64,000 bases of DNA from Acidimicrobiales bacterium (GCA_025463925.1 JAODBK010000079.1:29703-93702); one strand, 5' to 3'; counted from the first letter of the stretch, positions 23,634 through 33,719 are shown. Made by a program: numbers and translations. Notes: generated by a model from the sequence alone, not told the origin.

Positions 23634-24098
23634 ATGGACTCCTGGAGTGTTCGACGGGCCGGTGATGGGGACGTCTCAGCACTGGTCCGCGTCCGGCACC
23701 AGTCCGCGGTCGAGCAAGTCGGTCAGATCATCGACGACCGGTTCGAGCATGACTGGCGGGACTGGTACGGCCGGGAACGTGACCGCCGTGTCTTTTGGCT
23801 CGCAGAGATCGCCGAGGGAGCCATCGGCGCGACGAACCTCATGATTTTCGACCGGATGCCCAGGCCGGGAGGCGGCGCCGGGCGCTGGGGATATTTGGCC
23901 AACATGTATGTCGTGGCCGAACACCGCAACCGCGGCGTGGGTCATGACCTTCTTGCCGCGGTGCTGGATCATGCTCGCCAGCTTCACCTGGTTCGGGTCG
24001 TGCTCAGCCCGTCGGCCCGTTCCAGGCCGTTCTACGAGCGCGCCGGCTTTGCTCCAGCCTCGGAGCTGTTCGTTCTGACGCTGGACGACCGGGAGTGA
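23634..24098 (+). CDS. GNAT family N-acetyltransferase
   Basis: 154 residues from ATG 23634. The acetyl-CoA-binding core is YLANMYVVAEHRNRGVGHDLL (R/Q-x-x-G-x-G/A motif), followed by LHLVRVVLSPSARSRPFYERAGF, the usual GNAT end. The N-terminal SVRRAGDGDVSALVRVRHQSA matches GNAT beta-1. It acetylates an amine on a small molecule or protein; no substrate is suggested. In-frame sequence before 23634 has no ribosome binding site and odd composition, so the shorter start is preferred. Confidence 0.8.
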   Translation: MDSWSVRRAGDGDVSALVRVRHQSAVEQVGQIIDDRFEHDWRDWYGRERDRRVFWLAEIAEGAIGATNLMIFDRMPRPGGGAGRWGYLANMYVVAEHRNRGVGHDLLAAVLDHARQLHLVRVVLSPSARSRPFYERAGFAPASELFVLTLDDRE

Positions 24099-24143
24099 AG
24101 GCGTCAGTAGCGGTACCCGTCCTCAGGCGCGCCGCCTCGAAAG

Positions 24144-24503
24144 TCAGGTTTGCTTTGCGATGGGTTCGGCGTCCGTGGTCGGCACTGCAGCCGGAGCTGG
24201 ACCCATCGGGTCGGGAGTGCCGAGTGGTTGCGCTGACGCAACCAGCTCGTCGACGTGCTCGCGAGGTACGTCGGACCCCACGCCGCAGTTGCGGCAGACC
24301 GTCGCGTGCCCGAGGACCTTCCACCGGCCGAGCTGGATCCAATACAGCTTGAACCGACGCTCGACCTTCCGGAGCCAAAACGTCCCGGCCCAGCCGCATC
24401 TGGCGCAGGTATATGGCCCCACGAAACCAACGGTCTGCACGCGCTTGGCCCAGCCCCACACGATGAAGAACAACGTGCCTCCCCGCCTTGCCTGAGTGGA
24501 CAT
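24144..24503 (-). CDS. Zinc-ribbon protein (zinc_ribbon_15-like)
   Basis: 119 residues from ATG 24503. GGTLFFIVWGWAKRVQTVGFVGPYTCARCGW and, about 35 residues on, ATVCRNCGVG give two CxxC knuckles, the arrangement of zinc_ribbon_15 proteins, which typically start with FFI-FG. The intervening WLRKVERRFKLYWIQLG is the short hydrophobic strand pair of that family. The tail is proline/alanine-rich and probably disordered. Function unknown. A longer start at 24617 adds 38 arginine-rich residues and is unlikely. Confidence 0.65.
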   Translation of the reverse strand: MSTQARRGGTLFFIVWGWAKRVQTVGFVGPYTCARCGWAGTFWLRKVERRFKLYWIQLGRWKVLGHATVCRNCGVGSDVPREHVDELVASAQPLGTPDPMGPAPAAVPTTDAEPIAKQT

Positions 24504-24649
24504 TTCCAGAGTTCGGCGTGCGTCAGGCTCGGTCCTGCCGGGACTCTCGCGTCGGCCAGGCTGCCTCGGTGCGCCCGTCCGCAATGTGCCTCGGTCTCGG
24601 CCGGGCGCACCCGGCAAGATGTGCGGATGACGGGGGCCGAGGAACTGGA

Positions 24650-24859
24650 GTGAACCTGAACCTCCTCTACATCGCGAGCATCGTCCTGATCGCCGGGTTG
24701 GTTGGCTGGGATTGCGAGCGCCGCGGCCGCGTCGGAGCGTTCTGGTTCGTGCTCACGCTGATCGCCTTCCCTGTCGGACTGGTCGGTTGGATGGTCGGGC
24801 GCAGCAAGGATCGCTACGTCCGCGCTGATGAGCGTCAGTCGGATCGCGAGGGCGTGTGA
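24650..24859 (+). CDS. Small two-helix membrane protein
   Basis: 69 residues starting at GTG 24650 with GAGGAACTGGA just upstream. Two membrane segments ([15 protein letters not shown] and [20 protein letters not shown]) are separated by a short charged loop CERRGRV; the tail is charged. The stop codon overlaps the start of the next gene by 3 bp within GTGTGA, so it is translationally coupled with the cytochrome b-like fragment. A role in the same small membrane complex is possible but not shown. Confidence 0.55.
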   Translation: MNLNLLYIASIVLIAGLVGWDCERRGRVGAFWFVLTLIAFPVGLVGWMVGRSKDRYVRADERQSDREGV

Positions 24860-25224
24860 GGAGTAGGAGTCCGACAGGCGGAACGACGCCGGTGACAGCC
24901 CCGGCGAGGGACCTGCAACCGCTGCGTCAGGTTCAGCGAGTCGCGCTCTTTGTCTTGGCGGCCGCGACCTTCACAGGATTCCTGCTTCCGTGGGACCAGC
25001 TTGCACTTTGGGCGGTGACCGTCGGCACGAACATGAAGGGCTACACGCCAGTCTTCGGATCACAGGTCCGATTCGCGCTCTTGGGTGGCGTCGAAGTTAC
25101 GCAGGCGACTTTGTGGCGGTGGTTTGTCGTCCACACGATTGTCCTGACGGTCGCCCTGGGTGGACTGACGGCCGTGGTGGTCTGGCTCGGACCGCGTCGG
25201 CGCCCCTCCACTGACCAGCGGTGA
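24856..25224 (+). CDS. Orphan cytochrome b-like fragment
   Basis: 122 residues. [20 protein letters not shown] and [20 protein letters not shown] align with helices C and D of cytochrome b/b6 (the LPW-GQ/DQ region and the A-T-L-x-R-F-x-x-H haem-ligand helix). Helices A and B, which carry the other two haem-ligating histidines, are replaced by one hydrophobic helix without paired His. At least one haem-ligand His remains in WFVVHTI. It cannot form a normal bis-haem cytochrome b by itself; it is either a decayed piece or a repurposed two- or three-helix membrane protein. It is coupled to the small membrane protein before it. Confidence 0.6.
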   Translation: MRSRSPTGGTTPVTAPARDLQPLRQVQRVALFVLAAATFTGFLLPWDQLALWAVTVGTNMKGYTPVFGSQVRFALLGGVEVTQATLWRWFVVHTIVLTVALGGLTAVVVWLGPRRRPSTDQR

Positions 25225-25253
25225 TCGCTCCAGGGAGCAGGGGACGGCCTGAA

Positions 25254-25715
25254 TTACGAGCCTTCGGCGGCCGCTTTGACCCGTTCGAGCGTGCGGAGCA
25301 TGTCCCGCCGGTTGCGGCGCTCCCGAAGGAAGCCGCCGAGCGGGCGCCAGACCTTGGTGAAGAGGCTCTCGCCGAGGTCGAATGACTCGGTGACGTCGGT
25401 GCCTCCGTCGTCCGTCGCACGGAACTCGTAGCGCCAGGTGTTCACCGGCCGGTCGCGCATCATGACGGCGAACTCGAACACCTCGCCGGGCACGCACTCG
25501 GTGATCTCGCACGTCGTCCAGTAGAGGATGGGCCAGTTCTCATTGCGCTTCACGTGGCCCCGGTAGCGGGCACCCACTGCCGGTCCGGTGGCACCGCCGA
25601 TCCACTCGGCCTCGATCACCTCGGGGCTGTACTGGCCCATCTTCGTGATGTCACTGATCAGCCCCCAGACCGTGTTCGACGGGGCCTCCATGTGCAGGGT
25701 TACCGCAGCGCGCAT
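25254..25715 (-). CDS. SRPBCC family protein (polyketide cyclase/START-like)
   Basis: 153 residues. The order MRAAVTLHMEAPSNTVWGLISDITKMGQYSPEV, GARYRGHVKRNENWPILYWTTCEITECVPGEVFEFAV and WRYEFRATDDGGTDVTESFDL is that of the SRPBCC (START/Bet v1-like) fold with a deep hydrophobic cavity. Actinobacteria have many such single-domain proteins; ligand unknown. It is followed on the same strand, upstream, by a small XRE regulator. ATG start with a weak TATCGT 5 nt upstream. Confidence 0.8.
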   Translation of the reverse strand: MRAAVTLHMEAPSNTVWGLISDITKMGQYSPEVIEAEWIGGATGPAVGARYRGHVKRNENWPILYWTTCEITECVPGEVFEFAVMMRDRPVNTWRYEFRATDDGGTDVTESFDLGESLFTKVWRPLGGFLRERRNRRDMLRTLERVKAAAEGS

Positions 25716-25756
25716 GGCAGACGATAGAACGGCCGGCGACGCCAGCCCGACCCGGG

Positions 25757-25993
25757 TCAGCTGCGCAATCCTCGGACGAGGTCGGCGGGGTCGATGCCCA
25801 GCGAGTCCGCCAGCCGCACGATGTTGAGCAGCGAGATGTTGCGCTCGCCGCGCTCGACCGAGCCGACATAGGTCCGATGGAGGCCCGTCGCCGCCGCCAG
25901 GTCCTCCTGGGAGAGCCCGAGCTCGGTGCGCCGCGCGCGGACCCGGTCACCGAGCGCTTGCGGGGGATGGACGCGCTTCTTGGCAGTCGGCAT
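25757..25993 (-). CDS. XRE-family HTH regulator
   Basis: 78 residues. The helix-turn-helix lies at LGLSQEDLAAATGLHRTYVGSVERGERNISLLNIVRLADSLG (about 25-66), a compact Cro/C1-type domain of the size seen in restriction-modification controller (C) proteins and small XRE repressors. The N-terminus is basic (PTAKKRVHPPQALGDRVRARR). No methyltransferase or nuclease gene is adjacent, so a control role in restriction is not supported. It probably represses its own promoter and perhaps the SRPBCC gene. Confidence 0.8.
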   Translation of the reverse strand: MPTAKKRVHPPQALGDRVRARRTELGLSQEDLAAATGLHRTYVGSVERGERNISLLNIVRLADSLGIDPADLVRGLRS

Positions 25994-26057
25994 TTGCCCC
26001 CGAGTTCAGAGCAGGGCCGACTATTCGTCTACAGCCGATGAGTAGCGTCCGCCGCGG

Positions 26058-26435
26058 TCAGTCGAAACCGCCCCCGGTGCCGAGCGTCCCCTCCTGCTCC
26101 ACCCACCAGCTGTAGACCGGGCGACCGTCGTCGTCGCTCAGATGGAAGGCCGCGCCATGGCGCAGGGCGTCGGAGCGGTCGTCCTCGACACCGAGGTGGA
26201 TGACGTTGTTGCCCTTGTGGTCGAACACGAGCGCCGGGCCCGTGTCATGGAGGGCGAGCCACGCCCGGTGCTGCCCGTCCTCGTCGAGCACGGCGATGCC
26301 GAAGACGCCCGGCGTGGCGCCCCCGATGTCGCCGACGACGACCCGCACGCGGCCGACGACGTCGACGATCTCGAGGCGGCGCGTCCGGACGACCTCGGTC
26401 GGCCAGTCGCTGATCCCTTCCTCTGCAGAGCTCAT
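26058..26435 (-). CDS. Hypothetical protein
   Basis: 125 residues from ATG 26435 (GTG 26489 in the same frame would add 18). A beta-rich soluble protein: RRLEIVDVVGRVRVVVGDIGG, GVFGIAVLDEDGQHRAWLALHDTGPALVFDHKGN, then VYSWWVEQEGTLGTGGGFD. The repeated short beta-strands with D-x-D/G turns recall small repeat domains of unknown function in actinobacteria. No signal peptide. It lies downstream of a perfect 6-bp inverted repeat (26585-26600) that may be its operator. Confidence 0.5.
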   Translation of the reverse strand: MSSAEEGISDWPTEVVRTRRLEIVDVVGRVRVVVGDIGGATPGVFGIAVLDEDGQHRAWLALHDTGPALVFDHKGNNVIHLGVEDDRSDALRHGAAFHLSDDDGRPVYSWWVEQEGTLGTGGGFD

Positions 26436-26489
26436 CGGCGCCGCCGATCCCCGGCGCGTGTGTTCGCTGTTCTCATGGTCACCCTTCAC

Positions 26490-26889
26490 GCCCGTCGCGT
26501 TCGAAGGCCGGCTCTCGCTCGAGACGTTGCTGAGCCGACGAGCGGCGGGGGAAGACCGGGCCAGGTTCAGCCGCGGCGCCAGGAATTACATGAGTGTAAT
26601 GCGAGGGTGTGACAGGCTCCGCGGCCCGTTTCGCGAGTGGCAGCATGATGACAATGGATAGCATTCCCCCGAGGATTGTGTGTCGGTCGGCTCGACGCAA
26701 GCATTCGGGGTGACGTCTCACCCGTTCTTCGCGGCCGGCACATCCGAACGGGGGACGCATCGCCCATGTCCCGGTGACGTCGGCTCGTCCGGCGGGCCCC
26801 GGGCGCACTCGTTCACCCGATCGGTGGAGGGATTCGGTCGGGTGCGGGCCGAACCATCTGGCGACGCGCCACCGAGGAGGGGACCACCG
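26490..26889. other. Intergenic region, 400 bp or more
   Basis: No supportable gene. It contains the palindrome at 26585-26600 and TAGCAT near 26658, a possible -10 for the rightward gene, giving a leader of about 220 nt that ends in a GAGGAGG-type ribosome binding site. Frames crossing it have poor codon character. Confidence 0.4.
26585..26600. promoter_or_regulatory. Palindrome ATTACA-TGAG-TGTAAT
   Basis: A perfect 6-bp inverted repeat with a 4-bp spacer, AT-rich within very GC-rich DNA, in the divergent intergenic region. It has the form of a binding site for a dimeric regulator; which one is unknown. Confidence 0.45.
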
Positions 26890-27273
26890 ATGCATGGCAC
26901 GGAACCATTGACGCGAACCGCTCGGCGGTCCCGGTTCACCGTCGTGACGCCGCCGGCGAGCGAAGGGCTCGACGAGCTCGGGGACAGGTGGCCGCTCGAC
27001 GCCGAGGGGTCGGAGGCGCCGTGGGTCGGCGTGGTCGTGGTGGCCGGCATCGCCGCCGGCGTCGTGTGCCTCACGGCGATCGCGCGTCTCGGTGTGGTCG
27101 GCCGGTTCCTCGACGGCCGATGGATGGCCGGGATCGAGCGGCTGCTCGGGCTCTACGTGCTGGCGTCGTTCACCGTGTGCGCGGTGCTCGCGCTGGCGGT
27201 CGAGATCGGCCGCCCGCTCAGGACTGGATCGTCGTCCCAGCTGCGACCGGCCCCTCGCCGGCGCGGCACGTGA
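26890..27273 (+). CDS. Two-helix membrane protein of unknown function
   Basis: 127 residues from ATG 26890, preceded by GAGGAGGGGACC. An N-terminal soluble 45 residues (TRTARRSRFTVVTPPASEGLDEL) is followed by two membrane spans, WVGVVVVAGIAAGVVCLTAIARLGVV and LLGLYVLASFTVCAVLALAVEIG, and a basic tail (RPAPRRRGT). No family recognised. Its 3' end overlaps by 56 bp with the convergent regulator gene, so the two may interfere at transcript level. Confidence 0.5.
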   Translation: MHGTEPLTRTARRSRFTVVTPPASEGLDELGDRWPLDAEGSEAPWVGVVVVAGIAAGVVCLTAIARLGVVGRFLDGRWMAGIERLLGLYVLASFTVCAVLALAVEIGRPLRTGSSSQLRPAPRRRGT

Positions 27274-27850
27274 GCACCACCTGCACGGCGTGCTCGTCGG
27301 TCGCGGCGAGCTCGGGATCGGAGTACTTCGACGTGATCGCGCGAAAGGCTTCCTCGAGCTCGGCGAAGAGGAACGCGTAGCGCGGCGCGTCGGTCCGCAG
27401 CGTCGCGGTGCAGACCGCGGTGAACGTCGTCGCCGGCGCATGGCGCGTCGTCGATCGCGCATCGTGCGGTGCCTTCAGCAACCCGTCGATCATGCGGGCG
27501 ATCAGCTGCGCGTCGCCACCCGAGGCATCCGGTCCGCCGGGGCGGCAGAGGTCCATCGGCATGGTGAGCGAATCCGCGCAGGCCCGGTAGATCCGCTTGC
27601 CGCCACGGATGCCGGCTTCCTCGATCAGGCCGACACGAGCGAGCGCGTCGACGTGGTACTTGACCCGGTCGACGTCCTCGCCGAGCTGCGCGGCGACACT
27701 GTACGTCGACGCCGGATCCCGGAGACACCACAGCACCTTGACGCGGAGCAGCTTGAGGAGCGCGTCCGCCTGCTCGGGTCCGAGGGCGAGCGATCCGGTC
27801 CCGACGTCGGAGGGCATCCGCGTGGACGTGGCATCGTCGATGGCGTGCAT
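27218..27850 (-). CDS. ArsR-like winged-helix transcriptional regulator
   Basis: 210 residues from ATG 27850. Residues about 25-95 are a winged helix (LKLLRVKVLWCLRDPASTYSVAAQLGEDVDRVKYHVDALARVGLIEE...KRIYRA) of the ArsR/DUF5937-like type, with the recognition helix in DRVKYHVDALARVGL. The C-terminal half is a helical effector or dimer region with HAVQVVLTCRAGEGP. No metal-binding CxC is seen in the DNA-binding helix, so metal sensing is unlikely. It lies 56 bp downstream of aceE on the same strand and may be cotranscribed with it. Confidence 0.75.
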   Translation of the reverse strand: MHAIDDATSTRMPSDVGTGSLALGPEQADALLKLLRVKVLWCLRDPASTYSVAAQLGEDVDRVKYHVDALARVGLIEEAGIRGGKRIYRACADSLTMPMDLCRPGGPDASGGDAQLIARMIDGLLKAPHDARSTTRHAPATTFTAVCTATLRTDAPRYAFLFAELEEAFRAITSKYSDPELAATDEHAVQVVLTCRAGEGPVAAGTTIQS

Positions 27851-27906
27851 GCGAGCATCAGTTCCCGGCGCTCGCCGGCAGTTCCCTCCACCATCCGGGT
27901 GAACTT

Positions 27907-30600
<2,694 letters not shown>

Positions 30601-30633
30601 GACCCCAATCGTCGCGCGTCATGCTGAGGTGAG

Positions 30634-31683
30634 ATGACGACGACCGCCTACACGGATGGCGCCTGCCTGGGGAACCCCGGGCCGGGCGGCTGGGCGTGGG
30701 CCGTGCCCGATGGCGCCTTCGCCAGCGGCGCCGAGCCCCACTCCACCAACCAGCGCATGGAGATCACCGCGGCGCTCGAAGCGGCGCGCGCCATCCGCGG
30801 ACCGCTCGACATCGTGAGCGATTCGACCTACGTGGTGAACTGCTTCCGGGACCGCTGGTGGGAGGGCTGGCTCGCGCGGGACTGGAAGAACTCGCAGAAG
30901 AAGCCGGTCGCCAACCGCGATCTCTGGGAGCCGCTGATCGAGCTCGTCAACGCCCGGGCCGGTGGGCCGGACCGGGTCACGTTCCGGTGGGTCAAGGGCC
31001 ACAGTGAAGATCCCATGAACGATCTGGTCGACGCGCTCGCGGTCGAGGCGGCGACCACCGGCGAACGTCGGCGGGGCGATTCCCCGCCGGACTCGGTCGG
31101 GCCGCCCGACAGCCCGAAGACGCGGAGCCGCGGGCGTGCCGGCCCGGCGCGCCGCGACGATCCGCCCGACGGGCACCGGCTCGTGGTCGTCGGCCACCGG
31201 CCACCGGAGCTCGGCGGATACGGCGACAACGACGTGGCCGAGGGCGTGCGGACGCGCCTGGCCGAGATCCTCGCCGCCAAGAAGGTCATGCACCCGGACC
31301 TGGTCGTGCTCACCGGGCTCGGGCTCGGGGCCGAGCAACTGGCCGCAGAGGCGGCGGTCGCGGCCGACGTGCCCTTCGTCGCGGTGCTGGCCTTCCCGGA
31401 CCAGGAGTCGGTGTGGTCGGCGGCACTGCAACGCCGCTACGGCGAGCTCCTCGAGCGGGCGGCCGACGTCCGCACGGTCACCGCCAAGAAGCCCGGATCG
31501 CGCACTGCCGTCCTCGGCGCGCTGGCGCGGCGCAACGGCTGGTTGGCGCGAAACGCCGACGAGGCGATCGCGGTGTGGAGCGGCGGCGACGAGGCGATCG
31601 GCCGGCTCGTGCGCTCATTGCGCGATCACGTCGGCGACGAAGACGTGTGGGTGCTCGACCCTACGGAGCTGTCAGCCGGCTGA
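30634..31683 (+). CDS. RNase HI fused to a YpsA-like SLOG domain
   Basis: 349 residues. Residues 1-140 are RNase HI with a full catalytic set: Asp8 (YTDGA), Glu43 (RMEITAA), Asp63 (SDSTYV), His123 and Asp133 (GHSEDPMNDLVDALA). A charged linker (about 141-180) leads to 182-345, a Rossmann-like SLOG domain: RLVVVGHRPPELGGYG, VLTGLGLGAEQLAAEAAVAADVPFVAVLAF, FPDQESVWSAALQRRYGELL, RRNGWLARNADEAIAVWSGG, the order of the YpsA/DUF1273 group. The first half should cut RNA in RNA-DNA hybrids; SLOG domains bind nucleotides or related ligands. GAGGTGAG precedes the ATG. It overlaps the convergent aat gene by 23 bp. Confidence 0.82.
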   Translation: MTTTAYTDGACLGNPGPGGWAWAVPDGAFASGAEPHSTNQRMEITAALEAARAIRGPLDIVSDSTYVVNCFRDRWWEGWLARDWKNSQKKPVANRDLWEPLIELVNARAGGPDRVTFRWVKGHSEDPMNDLVDALAVEAATTGERRRGDSPPDSVGPPDSPKTRSRGRAGPARRDDPPDGHRLVVVGHRPPELGGYGDNDVAEGVRTRLAEILAAKKVMHPDLVVLTGLGLGAEQLAAEAAVAADVPFVAVLAFPDQESVWSAALQRRYGELLERAADVRTVTAKKPGSRTAVLGALARRNGWLARNADEAIAVWSGGDEAIGRLVRSLRDHVGDEDVWVLDPTELSAG

Positions 31684-32374
31684 CCGGAAGTCGGTCCACG
31701 GCAAGGCGAACGTCGTCGTCGCGCACCTGGGCCAGCGCGTCGAGGAAGATCGGGCGATCGACGGCGCGCGCGCCGAGCGACTCGAGGTGGTTGGTCGGCA
31801 TTTGGCAGTCGATCAGCGCGCCGCCCGCCTGACTGAAACGGGCATCGAGCTCCACCAGCGCGGCCTTCGACGCGTCCGGCGCGTGATGGAACATCGACTC
31901 GCCGGTGAAGCACCCGCCGACCTGCACGCCGTAGAGGCCGCCGACGAGCTCGTCGGCGGCCCACACCTCGACACTGTGGGCCCAGCCCAGCTCGTGGAGG
32001 GCGCGGTACGCGCCGCGCATCGCGGCGGTGACCCATGTGCCCTCGCCGTCGGGCCGCGGCGCCGCGCAGGCGTCGACGACCGCGGCGAACGCGGCGTCCA
32101 CCGTCGCCGTCCATCCCGAGCGGGCCAGCTGCCGGCGGAGCGAGCGGGTGACCCGCACGCCGCCGGTCGGGATGACGGCGCGCGGGTCGGGACTGAACCA
32201 GGGCAGTGGCACGTCGTCGTGCGGCCACGGGAACAGGCCGTTGCGGTACGCCGCCACGAGGGTGGTGGGTTCGAGGTCGGCCCCGAAGCCGACGAGCCCG
32301 CTCTCGTCGGCGTCAGCCGGTTCCGGCAGGGCCCAGCGGCAGGACGCCACCGGCGTCGGCGGAACGGCCAGCAC
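31661..32374 (-). CDS. aat: Aat, leucyl/phenylalanyl-tRNA-protein transferase
   Basis: 237 residues from GTG 32374 (GTG 32416 would add 14). The family core is complete: GLVGFGADLEPTTLVAAYRNGLFPW, PLPWFSPDPRAVIP, GTWVTAAMRGAYRALHELGWAHSVEVW, LVGGLYGVQVGGCFTGESMFHHAPDASKAAL and LIDCQMPTNHLESLGARAVDR. The enzyme adds Leu or Phe from tRNA to N-terminal Arg or Lys, marking proteins for ClpS-dependent degradation (the N-end rule). Convergent overlap with the RNase H-SLOG gene. Confidence 0.9.
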   Translation of the reverse strand: MLAVPPTPVASCRWALPEPADADESGLVGFGADLEPTTLVAAYRNGLFPWPHDDVPLPWFSPDPRAVIPTGGVRVTRSLRRQLARSGWTATVDAAFAAVVDACAAPRPDGEGTWVTAAMRGAYRALHELGWAHSVEVWAADELVGGLYGVQVGGCFTGESMFHHAPDASKAALVELDARFSQAGGALIDCQMPTNHLESLGARAVDRPIFLDALAQVRDDDVRLAVDRLPVSRLTAP

Positions 32375-32540
32375 GCCCGTCAGTCTGACGCCGGTGCCAC
32401 ATCCGGCCGACCACACCGCGCCGGCGGCCCCGGCCGCGCTGGCGGGACGCCGCGGCGTCGCCCCGGTGCTGGCGCTGGGCCCACTGGAGCCGCTCCTCCA
32501 CCAACTGCCGGCTCAGCTCGCTTGCAATGATCGGGTGCAC
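32313..32540 (-). CDS. Small basic hypothetical protein
   Basis: 75 residues from GTG 32540. A strong ribosome binding site, AGGAGGGGAGG, ends 5 nt before the GTG, inside the 3' end of the preceding small gene. The N-terminal MHPIIASELSRQLVEERLQWAQRQH is a clean amphipathic helix of the sort found in small actinobacterial membrane-associated proteins; the remainder is arginine/glycine-rich and overlaps the start of aat in another frame, so the C-terminal half may be poorly constrained. Function unknown. Confidence 0.45.
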   Translation of the reverse strand: MHPIIASELSRQLVEERLQWAQRQHRGDAAASRQRGRGRRRGVVGRMWHRRQTDGRAGRSADAGGVLPLGPAGTG

Positions 32541-32674
32541 GGCAACCTCCCCTCCTGGCCGCAGGGGCAGCACCAGTGCACCGCCACCCCGTCGGGGGTC
32601 TGTTCGAGGGAGGTGACGCAGTCCGGCCAGAGCAGAACGTGGGCTTGGTGGCGCTCGCACCAGACGGTGAACAT
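32513..32674 (-). CDS. Small Cys/His zinc-binding-like protein
   Basis: 53 residues from ATG 32674: MFTVWCERHQAHVLLWPDCV and HWCCPCGQEGR. Cys6 and His9 (C-x-x-H) and the CCPCG knuckle form a likely zinc site, as in many tiny actinobacterial proteins with a C-x-x-H...C-x-C-G pattern. It is divergent from the GlxA-type regulator and coupled to the small basic gene after it (28-bp overlap with its own ribosome binding site). Function unknown. Confidence 0.5.
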   Translation of the reverse strand: MFTVWCERHQAHVLLWPDCVTSLEQTPDGVAVHWCCPCGQEGRLPCTRSLQAS

Positions 32675-32696
32675 GTGGCCAGTTTGTGGCGAGGGC

Positions 32697-32746
32697 AAGG
32701 ATCCTGCCAGTGACTTTATTGACTACATGCGCGAGAATCCTGCCAT
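32697..32746 (+). promoter_or_regulatory. Control region of the GlxA-type gene with direct repeat
   Basis: ATCCTGCCA occurs at 32701-32709 and again at 32738-32746, 37 bp apart, bracketing TTTATT (a possible -10 for the ATG at 32727). The second copy runs into the ATG at 32745. The spacing, about 3.5 helical turns, would suit an autoregulating AraC-type protein. Confidence 0.3.
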
Positions 32747-33719
32747 GGCATCCCGACCCAAACGCCACACCGTCGCCGCGGTCATCGGCCACGAGACGTC
32801 GCCGTTCGAGCTTGCCGTCGCGTGCGAGGTGTTCGGCATCGACCGGTCGGAGGACTTCGGTGTTCCTTGGTACCGCTTCATGGTCGTGGCCGCCGAGGAG
32901 CCACCCATCCGGGCCGCCACCGGCTTCACCATCGACACGCCGTACCGCCTCGATTCGTTGCGCAAGGCCGACACCATCGTCGTTCCGGCGCGGTCGGGCG
33001 CGCCCGAGGCGATGGCGCCGCAGCTCATCGACGCGCTGCGCGCCGCGCACCGGCGCGGTGCCCGCATCCTCTCGGTGTGCACGGGCGCGTTCGCGCTCGC
33101 CGAAGCTGGCTTGCTCGACGGCAAGCGCGCCACCACGCACTGGTTCCACGCAGCCGAGATGGCGCGGCGCTACCCGAACGTCAAGGTCGACCCCGACGTG
33201 CTCTACGTCGACGAAGGTGACGTGATGACCTCGGCCGGGACGGCGGCGGGCATCGACCTGATGCTGCACGTGGTGCGGCAGGACTTCGGCGGCGAGATCG
33301 CCAACGCACTGGCCCGCCGGATGGTCGTCCCGCCGCACCGCGACGGCGGTCAAGCGCAGTTCGTCGACGAGCCGATGCGCGACGCATCGGACGGCGATCT
33401 CTTCGGTGACACGCTCGCGTTCATGGAGCAGCATCTCGGGGAGGTGTGCACCATCGACGATCTCGCCGCCCGTTCGGCGATGAGCCCGCGCACCTTCGCC
33501 CGTCGGTTCCGCGCCGCCACCGGCACCACGCCGCACCAATGGCTCACGCGGCAGCGGGTGCTGCTCGCGCAGCGGCTCCTCGAGACGTCGGACGAGTCGA
33601 TCGACCGCGTCGCCGAGCGTTGCGGCTTCGGGTCGGCGGCCGCGCTGCGGCCCCACTTCCAGCGAATCGTGCGCACCTCGCCGATGGCCTACCGGAAGTG
33701 CTTCTTCGAGTGCCCGTGA
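32745..33719 (+). CDS. GlxA family transcriptional regulator (DJ-1/PfpI + AraC HTH)
   Basis: 324 residues. Residues 1-170 are a DJ-1/PfpI-like domain (HTVAAVIGHETSPFELAVACEVFGID, ARILSVCTGAFALAEAGLLDGKRATTHW with the elbow Cys); residues about 215-320 are the AraC double HTH (TIDDLAARSAMSPRTFARRFRAATGTTPHQWL, LLETSDESIDRVAERCGFGSAAALRPHFQRI). Such proteins usually activate catabolic genes for nitrogen or glycine-betaine-type compounds. ATG 32727 in the same frame is an alternative start. It is translationally coupled to the following HAD gene by a GTGA overlap. Confidence 0.88.
   Translation: MASRPKRHTVAAVIGHETSPFELAVACEVFGIDRSEDFGVPWYRFMVVAAEEPPIRAATGFTIDTPYRLDSLRKADTIVVPARSGAPEAMAPQLIDALRAAHRRGARILSVCTGAFALAEAGLLDGKRATTHWFHAAEMARRYPNVKVDPDVLYVDEGDVMTSAGTAAGIDLMLHVVRQDFGGEIANALARRMVVPPHRDGGQAQFVDEPMRDASDGDLFGDTLAFMEQHLGEVCTIDDLAARSAMSPRTFARRFRAATGTTPHQWLTRQRVLLAQRLLETSDESIDRVAERCGFGSAAALRPHFQRIVRTSPMAYRKCFFECP

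Noticed and set aside
22571..25224. Restriction-modification or defence island around the small XRE regulator and methyltransferase
   Set aside because: The methyltransferase is a UbiE-like small-molecule type and no nuclease is present; the XRE protein alone does not support a system.
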